Assembly: GCF_021559775.1 (NCBI RefSeq)
Contig: NZ_CP056050.1
Coordinates: forward strand, 62,001 to 126,000
Direction of reading: 5' to 3'
Source of the DNA: Gillisella vitis
GTDB lineage: Bacteria > Pseudomonadota > Alphaproteobacteria > Rhizobiales > Rhizobiaceae
Length of the DNA stretch: 64,000 bases
Positions 36,320 to 45,137 of this stretch are shown in pieces. Under the pieces are notes generated by a model, which was not told the DNA's origin, did no database searches, and saw only the letters and a program-made list of their open reading frames with translations. Each line of letters starts with the position of its first letter. Position 1 is the stretch's first letter. A program made the position numbers and the translations under genes.

Positions 36320-36802
36320 TCATGGGCTTAGTTTGATCCCGGCGCTATGCGCCTTCCTGTCGGCCGGCGCCTTGGTTTGTGGCTGACCTAGCCGAGGATT
36401 CATTCGGTCTCTGTCGGCTTCGGTGACAATCTGCGGGCATCTCACACAGGCCGGTCTCCCCTGTTCTGCAAACCAACGACAGGATTTCCTTACGACGCAG
36501 GGCGGTAGCGAGTCGGTCACCACAGCGAGAGTTTCGACAATGCGGCTGGCGAGCGTGCAAATTTGACCATCGAAATGGGTACAGCGCTCCTCTTCGCATC
36601 GTGCAGCGATCCGGAGCACGCGCAAAGGGGGTGCCGGTGATACTAACTGCAGTACCTCTTCGGTGACCGGCAGAGCGGCGTTGAGATATGAAACTCGCGA
36701 ACCTTCTGGTGTCCGGTTGACGACACCCAAAACCCGAGCTTGGTCCATTCCGGGCTGAGCACTGGGACACATCGCGTGGTCAGTCTCGATGCGCTTTCCC
36801 AT
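36320..36802 (-). CDS. Cysteine-rich hypothetical protein
   Basis: A 160-residue protein with at least nine cysteines, several in pairs: 'ARCEEERCTHFDGQICTLAS' (three Cys and a His), 'PPCVVRKSCRWF' and 'PACVRCPQIV'. This spacing suggests metal or Fe-S binding. The N-terminus also has an isolated Cys ('AMCPSAQPG'). GAGG precedes the start by 8 bases. I do not recognise a named family. It is the second gene of a two-gene minus-strand operon with the 105-residue protein, 9 bases apart. Confidence 0.6.
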   Translation of the reverse strand: MGKRIETDHAMCPSAQPGMDQARVLGVVNRTPEGSRVSYLNAALPVTEEVLQLVSPAPPLRVLRIAARCEEERCTHFDGQICTLASRIVETLAVVTDSLPPCVVRKSCRWFAEQGRPACVRCPQIVTEADRDRMNPRLGQPQTKAPADRKAHSAGIKLSP

Positions 36803-36811
36803 CGCCGGTCC

Positions 36812-37129
36812 TCACAATGTGACAGCTTCGTTCGTCGGAAAGAAGCCGACTATGACGTTTCCATCGCGTATCAGTAGATCCATTGTCTTGACGCCGGATA
36901 CCGGCTTTAGTTTCTTGCCAACAAGCTTTGCGATATTGGCAACGTCCCCCAAAACGCGGCCCTTTACCTCGGATTCCCTGATCACGAAACCGATAATTCC
37001 GGGATTGGGTATAAAGCTGATTTCGGGTTCAATTTCGAAAAGAGCCGGGTTTTCTTTGTGAACTTCGGAAATCGCTGCTTTCACGTTGACCGCTAGCTCA
37101 GCGATGCTGATCGATTTCGCCCTCTTCAT
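36812..37129 (-). CDS. Hypothetical protein, 105 residues
   Basis: I chose the ATG at 37129 ('MKRAKSISIAELAVNVKAAI') because GAGGGCGAT stands just before it; an opening to 37249 adds poor text. The protein is a plausible small alpha/beta domain ('VDLLIRDGNVIVGFFP'-like ending) without signal peptide or cysteines. Family unknown. First gene of a pair with the Cys-rich protein. Confidence 0.55.
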   Translation of the reverse strand: MKRAKSISIAELAVNVKAAISEVHKENPALFEIEPEISFIPNPGIIGFVIRESEVKGRVLGDVANIAKLVGKKLKPVSGVKTMDLLIRDGNVIVGFFPTNEAVTL

Positions 37130-37282
37130 ATCGCCCTCAAAAGCAAAGAACATCGAAATGCAGTCGGCATTGCCGTGCAAGTCTTTGCGCGTTACAGGAT
37201 TAGTCTTGAAGAATACTGCCTTGATATTGCAAGCGCCGACAATAGTCAAGGGAATTGTATTGTGAGGTTGAATGCCACTTTG

Positions 37283-37716
37283 TGGGGAGATATGGGATAT
37301 GCGAAGACACGCACCTGGTTCAGAGTTAAAAATGAGCCGATCTTCGCCTGGGGCGGCTTTGGCGCGTGAGCCACGATTGAGGGCCGGTCTATTCGGGTGC
37401 CATCACCGATACCAACGAGGCCGTTGTCCCACCGCACAACCGCATGCCGGCTCTGCTTCATCGCGACGAATATGACCGGTGGCTGAATGGCAGTTTTGAT
37501 GATCTACAAGCGCTTCAGAAACGGGTGTTTCCCGCTGATTTAATCGAGATCGACAGAACGAGCGAGCTCTGGGTCAAGAAGAAGTCAGCCAACCCGGACG
37601 GCGTCATGCTCCCTAAAGAGAGGCTAGGCCTGAGTTTAATCGTCCCCGCCTTAGTGCTGCTTGAGCACTCCAGAATTTGCTGCGAAAACAGGTCCGTAAA
37701 GCTATGTGGAGAATAA
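37283..37716 (+). pseudogene. SOS-response-associated peptidase (SRAP/YedK-HMCES) remnant
   Basis: Two frames together spell the C-terminal half of an SRAP protein: 'YAKTRTWFRVKNEPIFAWGG' up to a stop at about 37369, then from 37390 'YSGAITDTNEAVVPPHNRMP' and 'LHRDEYDRWLNGSFDD', ending at 37716. The N-terminal catalytic Cys2 region is absent and a frameshift separates the parts. SRAP proteins shield abasic sites in single-stranded DNA. Clearly a dead copy. Confidence 0.7.
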
Positions 37717-37779
37717 CTGCTCGCTTGACGAGAGTAATATTAAGGTTATTCTATATTAACGCTTGTTGTGGAGACGCAA

Positions 37780-38021
37780 ATGAGCAACGGTGAGTATACT
37801 GCCCTTGTCGTCGGTATCCCGATGGAACCGAGAAGGTTTCTGATTACCATCCAAGCGATCGGTTAAACGCCGTTGTTCTTTCCAACGAATTTGCAACCGA
37901 CGAAATGAAGAAGCTTTTCAACGTATCCAGCAGCGACTGGAGGAAGAATCCGGCAATGATCATCGTTGATGGAGTAAAGCTTAGGCCGAATTGCGATTAT
38001 CCCGACTGCCAGAATGCCTGA
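37780..38021 (+). pseudogene. Small hypothetical gene with a frameshift
   Basis: ATG 37780 follows GTGGAG and opens 'MSNGEYTALVVGIPMEPR'. In that frame it stops after 28 codons, but one frame over the text continues well: 'VSDYHPSDRLNAVVLSNEFA', 'FNVSSSDWRKNPAMIIVDGV', ending 'NCDYPDCQNA' at 38021. The combined protein would be about 80 residues. Family unknown; the break near 37835 suggests decay. Confidence 0.45.
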
Positions 38022-38131
38022 CAATTTGCGGTCCGCATCGCTTATTTGAATATCCGTACAGGTTTACAGGAATTCTTCGTCGCTTCGAGCCGAAGCCCAT
38101 GCAAGCGAATTGACAAGCGAAGGTGGCTTCC

Positions 38132-39058
38132 GTGAAGATATTTAGGCACAGCACGACGCGCTACATTTTTCTCGCATTCGCACTCGGCTCCAGTTGGCCG
38201 GTGGGCGGCCACGCCATGGGACGAAACCCGGACGAGGTCGTCGGAAATCAGTTGAGCCAATACAGGCGCGTCCTCCTTACCTATTTCAAAGCGTTCAACT
38301 TGTTGCCGATCGTGCTTCCTGCCGATCAGGTGCCTGGCGACGTCTTCGACATGGGCCAAAAAGGTGTGCTGGTATCGAAGGCCGACGAGTGCTTTCCCGG
38401 CTTGAAGCAGCCTGAGCCAGTGCAGTCTGTCCTTGCCTACACCTTCGAACTCGACACTCAGAAGGCGGGCCTGGCATTGGGAATCCCGAAAATCGGCTCG
38501 GTCGATCTGGGTGGAGATTTCGAGCAGACGATTACGGTTAACTATACGGATGTGAAGGTTCGCACAGTTTCCCAGCAGTCGTTGAGGACGACCGCATCGG
38601 ACAAATGCCCCGACGTTCTGGCGATCGCGCGGCAAAAAGAGGTCGCACTGACAGACGGATCGAAGCCTGCACTCTTGGCCATCGTAGGAACCGTGGTGAC
38701 GGCGAAGCGCGAGATTTTCATCGGCGCAAAGACAAGTATAGACATGAAGGTGGCCGCAGATAAATTGAGCACGTTGCTGACGGGGACCGGGGCCGGTATG
38801 GCCCTGAAAGTCAGTGGCCTCGATCCTTCGCTCAGTGCCGTGCTCGGGTTCGGAGGCAAAAGTGGCCTCCTCGTTCAGAGCAACATGGAATTGCCTGTGG
38901 CTTTCATGCCGGCATTTATCCCTGAGGTGCTCTTTGCAAGTACGCAAGGCGACCAAAAGCCGACGCCGCGCGCGCTCAAGTGGGATGATTACGATCCTAA
39001 CGCAGAACAGAACAAGCAACTTCTGAGGTCGCTCATCGATGGGGCAGCAAACAAATAG
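38132..39058 (+). CDS. Exported hypothetical protein, partner of the TPR-CHAT protein
   Basis: A 308-residue protein from GTG 38132 (AAGGTGG upstream; a GTG at 38123 is an alternative). Residues 1-28 form a signal peptide ('YIFLAFALGSSWPVGGHA'). The mature part mixes alpha and beta text with two Cys ('KADECFPGL', 'ASDKCPDVL') that could pair outside the cytoplasm, and ends in a hydrophilic tail. I recognise no domain. It overlaps the CHAT gene by 20 bases, so the two are translated together and probably interact. A role as substrate, regulator or anchor of the CHAT protease is inference only. Confidence 0.7.
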   Translation: MKIFRHSTTRYIFLAFALGSSWPVGGHAMGRNPDEVVGNQLSQYRRVLLTYFKAFNLLPIVLPADQVPGDVFDMGQKGVLVSKADECFPGLKQPEPVQSVLAYTFELDTQKAGLALGIPKIGSVDLGGDFEQTITVNYTDVKVRTVSQQSLRTTASDKCPDVLAIARQKEVALTDGSKPALLAIVGTVVTAKREIFIGAKTSIDMKVAADKLSTLLTGTGAGMALKVSGLDPSLSAVLGFGGKSGLLVQSNMELPVAFMPAFIPEVLFASTQGDQKPTPRALKWDDYDPNAEQNKQLLRSLIDGAANK

Positions 39059-42000
39059 AGGGCCGGTCCCCATAGCGGTCGTCTTGTTGATGGTGATTGG
39101 AGGTTTTTTCCTTGGCGCAGGACCTTCGGCAGCGCAGGCGCCCCTCTCGGATCGGATGTCACGAATAAGCGAGATGATTGCCTCCGGGAAGTTCAAAGAG
39201 GCCGCAATCAGTGCCGCGCAATTGATACAGGAGATGCCGGCGTTGGAAGCGTCCGTCTCAGATCAGATCGAGATGTTCCGGCTTGCCGGCAAAGCCGAGT
39301 ATCAAATCGGCGAGTTTCAGAAGTCCCAGCAATACAACGAGCAAGCACTCGCGCTGGTTCGCGGTGCCGCCCAACCGGACCGCGAGGAGATCGCGTCGAT
39401 TGAGGCAGATGTCGCTGTGGCATTGAGGAATCTCGGGCGCTACGGGGAGGCGGAACAACGCTTCAAGGCGTCCTACGATGCTTTCCAGCAGACATCAGTG
39501 CGCAACAAAGCCGCTTATTCGGATGTACTTGTCAATTACTCGATCCTTTTATACCAACTCAGCGATCTCGATCGAGCAGCTGACCTAACCGATCAGGCGA
39601 TCAAGATCCGACGTGTAATCAGCCCGCCAGCGCCTGCGAGTCTTGCCCAGGCCCTTGATAATTTCGGCACGATCCTGATGTCGCAGGGTCGGCTCAGCCT
39701 TGCCGAGCCTCCGCTCCAGGAGGCACTGCGCATCAGGCGCGAAACGTTGAAAGCGGAACATCCAGACATCGCCGCAAGTTTGAATAATCTCGGCACGCTC
39801 CAGTACCGAAGGGGTGAATACGCACAGGCCGATGGGCTATTTCGCGAGGCGATCGCTATCGACATTGCAGCTTACGGTGAAGGCGACGCTCAAGTCTTGC
39901 TGGATTTGAACAATCTCGCCGAAACTCTGCGATCGATGGGCCGGCCGGATGAGGCGCTCGAGCTTCAAATGAAAATATTGTCGGGCCGTGAACGGCAATC
40001 TGCGAGCAACGGCGCCGACGAAGCGGCATCCTATGATCTCGCCCTATCGAACGCGAACGTCGCAAACCTTCTGAGTGATCTCGGAAGAGATCCTGAAGCG
40101 CTGGCATATTATCTTAAGGCGCTCACGCTTGATGAAAAGAGGGCCAATGGCAGACCATCCGTCGAAATTGCCACGGACCTGAACAGTCTCGGCGACTTGA
40201 TGAGGGAGAGTGGGAAGCCAGACGAAGCGGAGGCGTTCTTAAGGCGTGGAATACAGATCACTGAGCAGTTGGGTGTTTCCGGCAAACCGATGAGGGCTAC
40301 TCTGTACAACAATCTGGGTGCTCTCGAATTTGATCGGGGCAGCTTTGAAAAAGCTAGAATATCATTTCAAACCGCACTGGATATCAGAACCGAGATTTTG
40401 CCGCCCGAACATAAAGATCTCGCCGTCAGCCACGCATGGCTTGCTGAGACTCTTTCGAATCTCGGAGATCAAACTTCGCTCGTTCATGCGCGAAAGGCTC
40501 TCACGATTGTGGCCGCCCGAGGCAATCGGCTCGCGGAAATTGGAAATTCAATGGCTAGTGTAGCAGCTGAAGCAAGGACCAGTCGATTGGTCGTCGAAAA
40601 GGTTCTTTCGACAATCGCGCGGAGCGGGCCGCGCAGTGGACGTTTTCTCGGGGCGGAGGTCGCGGACGACGCACTCGCCGCACTTCAGATCGCGCAATCA
40701 AGCGGGACCGCGGTCGTTGCCGCGCGCACCGCTGTGGCTACGCTATCTTCCGATCCGAACACCGCGGCGTTGATGCGCGATATATCTGACCTAAACGATA
40801 GACGCGAGCTTGCAGCCCAGAAAGAGGCCGGCATCGCAGCGAGCCCTTCGGCTGACCATAACCAACCCAACGAATCCTCAGCCCAAATTCAAACCCTGAT
40901 CGAAACAAAACTTCAATCGCTTTCACCCGAGTTTATCGCATTGGTCCGTCCGCCAACGCTCACTTTTCCAGCGATTCGGCAGAACCTCGAAGTTGGCCAA
41001 GGTTGGCTAGGCTTTGTCGTGGGAAGTCGGATCACGACGGTTGTCCTTGTGACAGAGGGGGGCGTGGAGGTCACCTTGGTTGGCGAGGGGGCAAACAAGA
41101 TCGCACAGCAGGTTCAGCACCTCGTTGAACAGCTAGACCCGGCGGCAAATCGGCCGTTTGATCTGGAGGCATCCTACAGTCTTTATGGCCGTCTTCTTGG
41201 TTCGATCGACGATGATTTGAAAAGGTTGGCGAGCGTTGTGGTGTGTTCCGACGGGCCTCTGGAAAGCCTACCATTGTCCGTCCTCGTGACGTCTGAGCCG
41301 ACCAATCTGACGGGCAATACGGCCAATTCATACCGCCGTGCCGAGTGGCTTTCCAATCGCAACATCATTCAGCTGACGCCGAGTTTTGCGACACTCATTG
41401 CGTCGCGACGCGTCGGGCCGCGCGCCAGCACAAGCCGATCCTTTATCGGATTTGGTAACCCCTCCCTCGGCCCCCCACAGAACGTCGGTGTCGTGGCAGG
41501 CGCCAATGTGCTGACTAGCTTGGTCGTTCTGCAGGGAACAGGCGAGGCGGTCACCAAGGTCTCCGAAATGGCAAGCTTGCCGGAGACTGCGGACCAGCTG
41601 GCTGCGATGAACGCTTTGTTCGGTGGCACGACCGGACACCTGGTGATGGGGCCGGCAGCAACGCGCGACGCGGTTCTAACCGCGGATCTGAGCCGGTTCA
41701 GGGTCATTGCATTCGCGACGCATGGGCTTCTTGCAATCAAGAACACCACCGGCGAACCTGCGCTGGTCATGACCCCGATCCCAGGGCAGGATGACGGTCT
41801 CCTTACCGCCACCGACATAGCGAGACTGAAGCTAGACGCCGATCTTGTGATCCTCTCGGCCTGTAACACCGCTGCTCCACGCACAGGCTATGCAGCCGAT
41901 GGTCTATCGGGGCTCGCTCGCGCTTTTTTTCAGGCGGGTGCAAGGACGATTGTCATCTCGCACTGGCCGGTCGACAAAAATGCGACAACCACCCTGATGA

Positions 42001-42152
42001 AGATCCTTTCCACCATCAAAGGCGAGAGCATCGCCGTGGCGTTTAACCACGCTGCGCGATCGTTGCGTGATGATCAACCTTTTGCCCACCCAGCCTTCTG
42101 GGCACCGTTCTCGCTGGTAGGCGACGGAAAAGAACCCTTGCAGGCGCAGTAG
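39039..42152 (+). CDS. Exported TPR-CHAT protein (caspase-like peptidase domain)
   Basis: A 1037-residue protein. Residues 1-32 are a signal peptide or anchor ('PIAVVLLMVIGGFFLGAGP', then Ala-Gln-Ala). Residues about 45-490 carry many tetratricopeptide/kinesin-light-chain-type repeats ('ASLNNLGTLQYRRGEYAQAD', 'ATDLNSLGDLMRESGKPDEA'). The CHAT domain occupies about 740-1030: 'VVVCSDGPLESLPLSVLVT', catalytic His895 in 'VIAFATHGLL' and Cys942 in 'VILSACNTAAP', 47 residues apart as in clan CD peptidases; both residues are present. 'GARTIVISHWPVDKNATTTL' completes the fold. It would act in the periplasm or at the membrane. Known TPR-CHAT proteases (for example Craspase) are cytoplasmic effectors; the exported forms are uncharacterised. 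Confidence 0.85.
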   Translation: MGQQTNRGPVPIAVVLLMVIGGFFLGAGPSAAQAPLSDRMSRISEMIASGKFKEAAISAAQLIQEMPALEASVSDQIEMFRLAGKAEYQIGEFQKSQQYNEQALALVRGAAQPDREEIASIEADVAVALRNLGRYGEAEQRFKASYDAFQQTSVRNKAAYSDVLVNYSILLYQLSDLDRAADLTDQAIKIRRVISPPAPASLAQALDNFGTILMSQGRLSLAEPPLQEALRIRRETLKAEHPDIAASLNNLGTLQYRRGEYAQADGLFREAIAIDIAAYGEGDAQVLLDLNNLAETLRSMGRPDEALELQMKILSGRERQSASNGADEAASYDLALSNANVANLLSDLGRDPEALAYYLKALTLDEKRANGRPSVEIATDLNSLGDLMRESGKPDEAEAFLRRGIQITEQLGVSGKPMRATLYNNLGALEFDRGSFEKARISFQTALDIRTEILPPEHKDLAVSHAWLAETLSNLGDQTSLVHARKALTIVAARGNRLAEIGNSMASVAAEARTSRLVVEKVLSTIARSGPRSGRFLGAEVADDALAALQIAQSSGTAVVAARTAVATLSSDPNTAALMRDISDLNDRRELAAQKEAGIAASPSADHNQPNESSAQIQTLIETKLQSLSPEFIALVRPPTLTFPAIRQNLEVGQGWLGFVVGSRITTVVLVTEGGVEVTLVGEGANKIAQQVQHLVEQLDPAANRPFDLEASYSLYGRLLGSIDDDLKRLASVVVCSDGPLESLPLSVLVTSEPTNLTGNTANSYRRAEWLSNRNIIQLTPSFATLIASRRVGPRASTSRSFIGFGNPSLGPPQNVGVVAGANVLTSLVVLQGTGEAVTKVSEMASLPETADQLAAMNALFGGTTGHLVMGPAATRDAVLTADLSRFRVIAFATHGLLAIKNTTGEPALVMTPIPGQDDGLLTATDIARLKLDADLVILSACNTAAPRTGYAADGLSGLARAFFQAGARTIVISHWPVDKNATTTLMKILSTIKGESIAVAFNHAARSLRDDQPFAHPAFWAPFSLVGDGKEPLQAQ

Positions 42153-42207
42153 CGCGAGTAAGGGTCGCGCAGATTTGGTGCCTGCGAGTTCCTAAGTCAA
42201 TCTTATA

Positions 42208-43380
42208 CGTCGCCTTGCTGATGTTGACTCTTTGGGCTTCCCAAATCGCGGTGAATCTGAATCTCTGGGGCAAACCGGAGGTTTACGATGCGATCAGGGA
42301 TTTCGTTGCGTGAAGATTTTGATGGAGACCATCTCCGGCGGCTGGCGCGGCAGACGAAGGACGCGGCCCAGGTAAGACGCTTGTTGGCGCTCGCGTCGAT
42401 CTATGACGGCGGCACGCGGTCAGATGCCGCCCGCCTCGGCAATGTCACGCTCCAGATTATCCGGGACTGGGTCCTGCGCTTTAACGAACGCGGCCCCCAG
42501 GGCCTGATCAATGGCAAGGCTCCCGGTCAGCAGTCGCGGATGAACGATCAGCAGCGTGCGGCGCTGGCGCAGGCCATCGAGCGTGGTCCGACGCCCTATC
42601 TCGACGGCGTCGTTCGCTGGCGTCTGTGCGATTTGGCGCAATGGCTCTGGGAAGAGTTTCGCGTTTCTGTGAGCGAGCAAACGCTGAGCCGTGAAGTTCG
42701 GGCCATGGGCTATCGCAAGCTGGCTGCCCGGCCCAAACATCACGCGCAGGACCCTCAGGCCATTGACGATTTTAAAAAAGTTTCCCAGCCGCAGTGGCAG
42801 AAATTGTTGCCGGAGCAGCCCAAGGAAAACGAATAGAGATTTGGTTCCAGGACGAGGCCCGGATCGGGCAGAAGAACAAAATCACGCGCCGTTGGGCCAA
42901 GCGCGGAACGCGACCGTCCGCGCCGCATGATCAACGCACGAGATCGGCCTATATCTTCGGTGCCATCTGCCCGAAGCTCGGCAAGGCCGCCGCGCTGGTC
43001 ATGCCATGGTGTGACACCTACGCAATGACCCAGCATCTGGCTGAAATCGCCCGTCATGTCGATGACGGCGCGCACGCCATCCTGATCATGGATCAGGCTG
43101 GCTGGCACATGTCCAACACGCTCGTCGTGCCCGACAACATCACCATCCTGCCGTTGCCGCCGAAGTCGCCGGAGCTCAATCCCGTCGAAAACCTTTGGCA
43201 TTTCATGCGCGAAAACTGGCTCTCAAACAGGATCTTCAAATCTTACGACGACATCGTCGCTCACTGCTGCGATGCCTGGCGAAAGCTCGAAAGCCAGCCG
43301 TGGCGCATCATGTCCATCGGACGCAGAGAGTGGGCAAATGGGTTTTGATCAATGAGACGGCGTATTATGCCACAGTGACG
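42208..43380 (+). mobile_element. IS630-family insertion sequence
   Basis: About 1173 bp, flanked on both sides by TA (42206-42207 and 43381-43382), the target dinucleotide duplicated by IS630. The ends, CGTCGCCTTGC on the left and the complement of GCCACAGTGACG on the right, match imperfectly over about 11 bases. It contains a two-frame transposase gene. Confidence 0.7.
42288..43348 (+). CDS. IS630-family transposase, expressed by -1 frameshift
   Basis: Frame 1 (42288-42836, 182 codons) encodes the HTH part ('QVRRLLALASIYDGGTRSDA', 'SEQTLSREVRAMGYRKLAAR'); frame 2 (open to 43348) encodes the DDE core: Asp in 'EIWFQDEARIGQK', Asp in 'ILIMDQAGWHMS' and Glu in 'PPKSPELNPVENLWHFMREN'. The frames overlap at TTTTAAAAAAG (42770-42780), a slippery run where a -1 shift yields one continuous 350-residue protein, as in other IS630 members. 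So this is likely programmed frameshifting, not decay. Confidence 0.88.
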
Positions 43381-43569
43381 TATTTTCAGTAGTTTAGACG
43401 ATTGATTGAGGGGGCCGGTGGTTCGGATCCCTTCACATCAGGATTTTTGTCAATTGTTCATTCGAGTGGCATCGAATTTCTCCTTCGTAGGCGGATCCAC
43501 GGTCTGAGCCCATAGCAATTACCGGCCCGGTTCTCGGGCCTATACAACCTCATATGTGGAACGGCCCGC

Positions 43570-43826
43570 GGTGCAAGGGGCTTCACAGTCGAATTCACGC
43601 ATGCGGACGGTGCGGTCATATGTACGGCCTTTACGTGCGGTACATGACCGCTGGCCTCGATGAGATCCGCGAAACGAGGAGCTAAATCACATCCGCGCAC
43701 TTTAAGTGCAGTGAGGTTGGCGGCTTTGCTCGGTTCGGGATTTCGTCCCATGGGTTCATCGCTTGTTGTTGCACCTTACATCTGCCGGCCTGCGCCGGTC
43801 AGATTGGTTTGTGGGTCATATACTCA
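43570..43826 (-). ncRNA. Candidate bridge/seek RNA region of the IS1111-type element
   Basis: In IS1111-type elements the structured RNA that pairs with donor and target DNA lies in the non-coding end downstream of the transposase. This 257-bp stretch holds several stable stems: GCGGTCAT..GTAC with GTACATGACCGC (43612-43651, 12 pairs with a 2-base bulge), CCTCG/CGAGG (43656-43679) and CCGGC/GCCGG (43785-43799). Strand follows the transposase. Exact RNA ends and guide loops cannot be set by eye. Confidence 0.5.
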
Positions 43827-44867
43827 TCAGGCAGCCGCAGTAATCGAGAGCGGCTTGGGACGATTGTAAACCCCGCCGTTATTCAGCAGCGCCCAGATGA
43901 TCCTGGCCATCTTGTTGGCCAACGCGACAGCTGCCACCTTGAACGGACGCCTGGCAAGTAGCGCTTTCAGCCAAGGTCGTGCCCGATCATCGTTTCGAGC
44001 AATCCGCAGAACGGCTGTCGCTCCGAGGACCAGGAGAACGCGGAGTTCGGGATTACCCATTTTAGAGATCCTGCCCAATCGCTCCTTGCCTCCGCTGGAA
44101 TGGGGCCTCGGTGTCAATCCCACCCAGGCGGCGAAGTGGCGTGCCGATTTGAAGCCCCCGGGATCCGGAACTAAGGCCTTTATCGTCGCCGCAGTGATGG
44201 CACCGACACCGGGGATCGTCGTTAGGCGGCGCATATCTTCGTCGCGCTTCGATTCCGTAACGATGGTACGTTCGAGCACGTCGAGCTGGTCGGCCAAGGC
44301 GTCGATTTGGTCGACAATCGCCGTGAGGGCGAAGCGTGCCGCTGCGGGTAGTCGAGTATCTTCTACTTCCCGAACGATGGCCACCAACGCTGCGACGTTG
44401 GGAAGGCCACTGGCCGCGATGATACCCAGTTCGGCCAAATGCGCTCGTAAGGCGTTAACCGACTGCGTTCTCTGTTGCACCAGAAGAGACCGTGTTTTCA
44501 GCACCATCGCCTCCGCTTGCTGTTCGGCGGACTTGATAGGGACGAAGCGCATGGTCTTGCGGATCACCGCCTCGCTGATGGCTTCCGCATCGGCCGCGTC
44601 CGTCTTGCCGCGCTTGACGAAAGGTTTGACGTAGGCCGGCGGAATGAGGCGCACATCATGACCAAGTTTAGCGATCTCCCGCGCCCAATAGTGAGCGCCA
44701 CCGCATGCCTCCATGCCAACCAGACATGGAGGCAGCCTCTCGAAGAAGCGCAGCACCTCGGTGCGACGCAGTTTTCGATTGAACATGGGCGAACCTTCAT
44801 TGTCGGCGCCGTGAACTTGGAAAACGTGTTTGGCCAAATCCAGCCCGATGGTGCTAACTTGCTTCAT
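43827..44867 (-). CDS. IS110-family (IS1111 group) transposase
   Basis: A 346-residue RuvC-like DEDD transposase. 'VSTIGLDLAKHVFQVHGAD' (residues 4-22) carries the first Asp, 'PCLVGMEACGGAHYWAREI' the Glu, and 'KRGKTDAADAEAISEAV' the Asp pair. The C-terminal Transposase_20 domain has 'LTTIPGVGAITAATIKALV' and the serine region 'GLTPRPHSSGGKERLGRISK', which supplies the nucleophilic Ser of IS110 enzymes. Complete, with no frameshift. Confidence 0.93.
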   Translation of the reverse strand: MKQVSTIGLDLAKHVFQVHGADNEGSPMFNRKLRRTEVLRFFERLPPCLVGMEACGGAHYWAREIAKLGHDVRLIPPAYVKPFVKRGKTDAADAEAISEAVIRKTMRFVPIKSAEQQAEAMVLKTRSLLVQQRTQSVNALRAHLAELGIIAASGLPNVAALVAIVREVEDTRLPAAARFALTAIVDQIDALADQLDVLERTIVTESKRDEDMRRLTTIPGVGAITAATIKALVPDPGGFKSARHFAAWVGLTPRPHSSGGKERLGRISKMGNPELRVLLVLGATAVLRIARNDDRARPWLKALLARRPFKVAAVALANKMARIIWALLNNGGVYNRPKPLSITAAA

Positions 44868-45137
44868 GGAACGGTCCCTCCTTTGTGGCGTTCAAGCAAC
44901 GACCACGTTTTAGCACTAGATGCTGTCGGAGCGGGCCGTTCCACCTCATCACATCCGGTCGCCGCTCTCACGCGGCTGCACCATTATCCCGCTTTCGACG
45001 GGCACGGGCTCAGGAGAACGGGACCAAACTCAAGGTCGGCGTTGAAAGCCAAAAGGATTCCCGGTCCGTTCACCTGGATCCGTCAGGGCTGATCAGGCCC
45101 TGAGGATTAGAAACTGTGTTTCGCAGCAGTTTGTCTT

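Larger units (their letters stand above)
43556..44944 (-). mobile_element. IS110-family element of the IS1111 group
   Basis: A 14-bp perfect inverted repeat, GTGGAACGGCCCGC at 43556-43569 and its complement at 44931-44944, brackets the transposase gene. IS1111-group elements differ from other IS110 members by having such subterminal repeats. The true tips probably lie a few bases outside them. The long non-coding end (about 257 bp) is downstream of the transposase gene, the short one (about 63 bp) upstream. Confidence 0.8.

Noticed and set aside
43408-43440. T-arm-like text (GGTGGTTCGGATCC...) that could be the 3' end of a tRNA used as an integration site
   Set aside because: The flanking bases do not form a 5-bp T stem and no acceptor or anticodon arm is found upstream.
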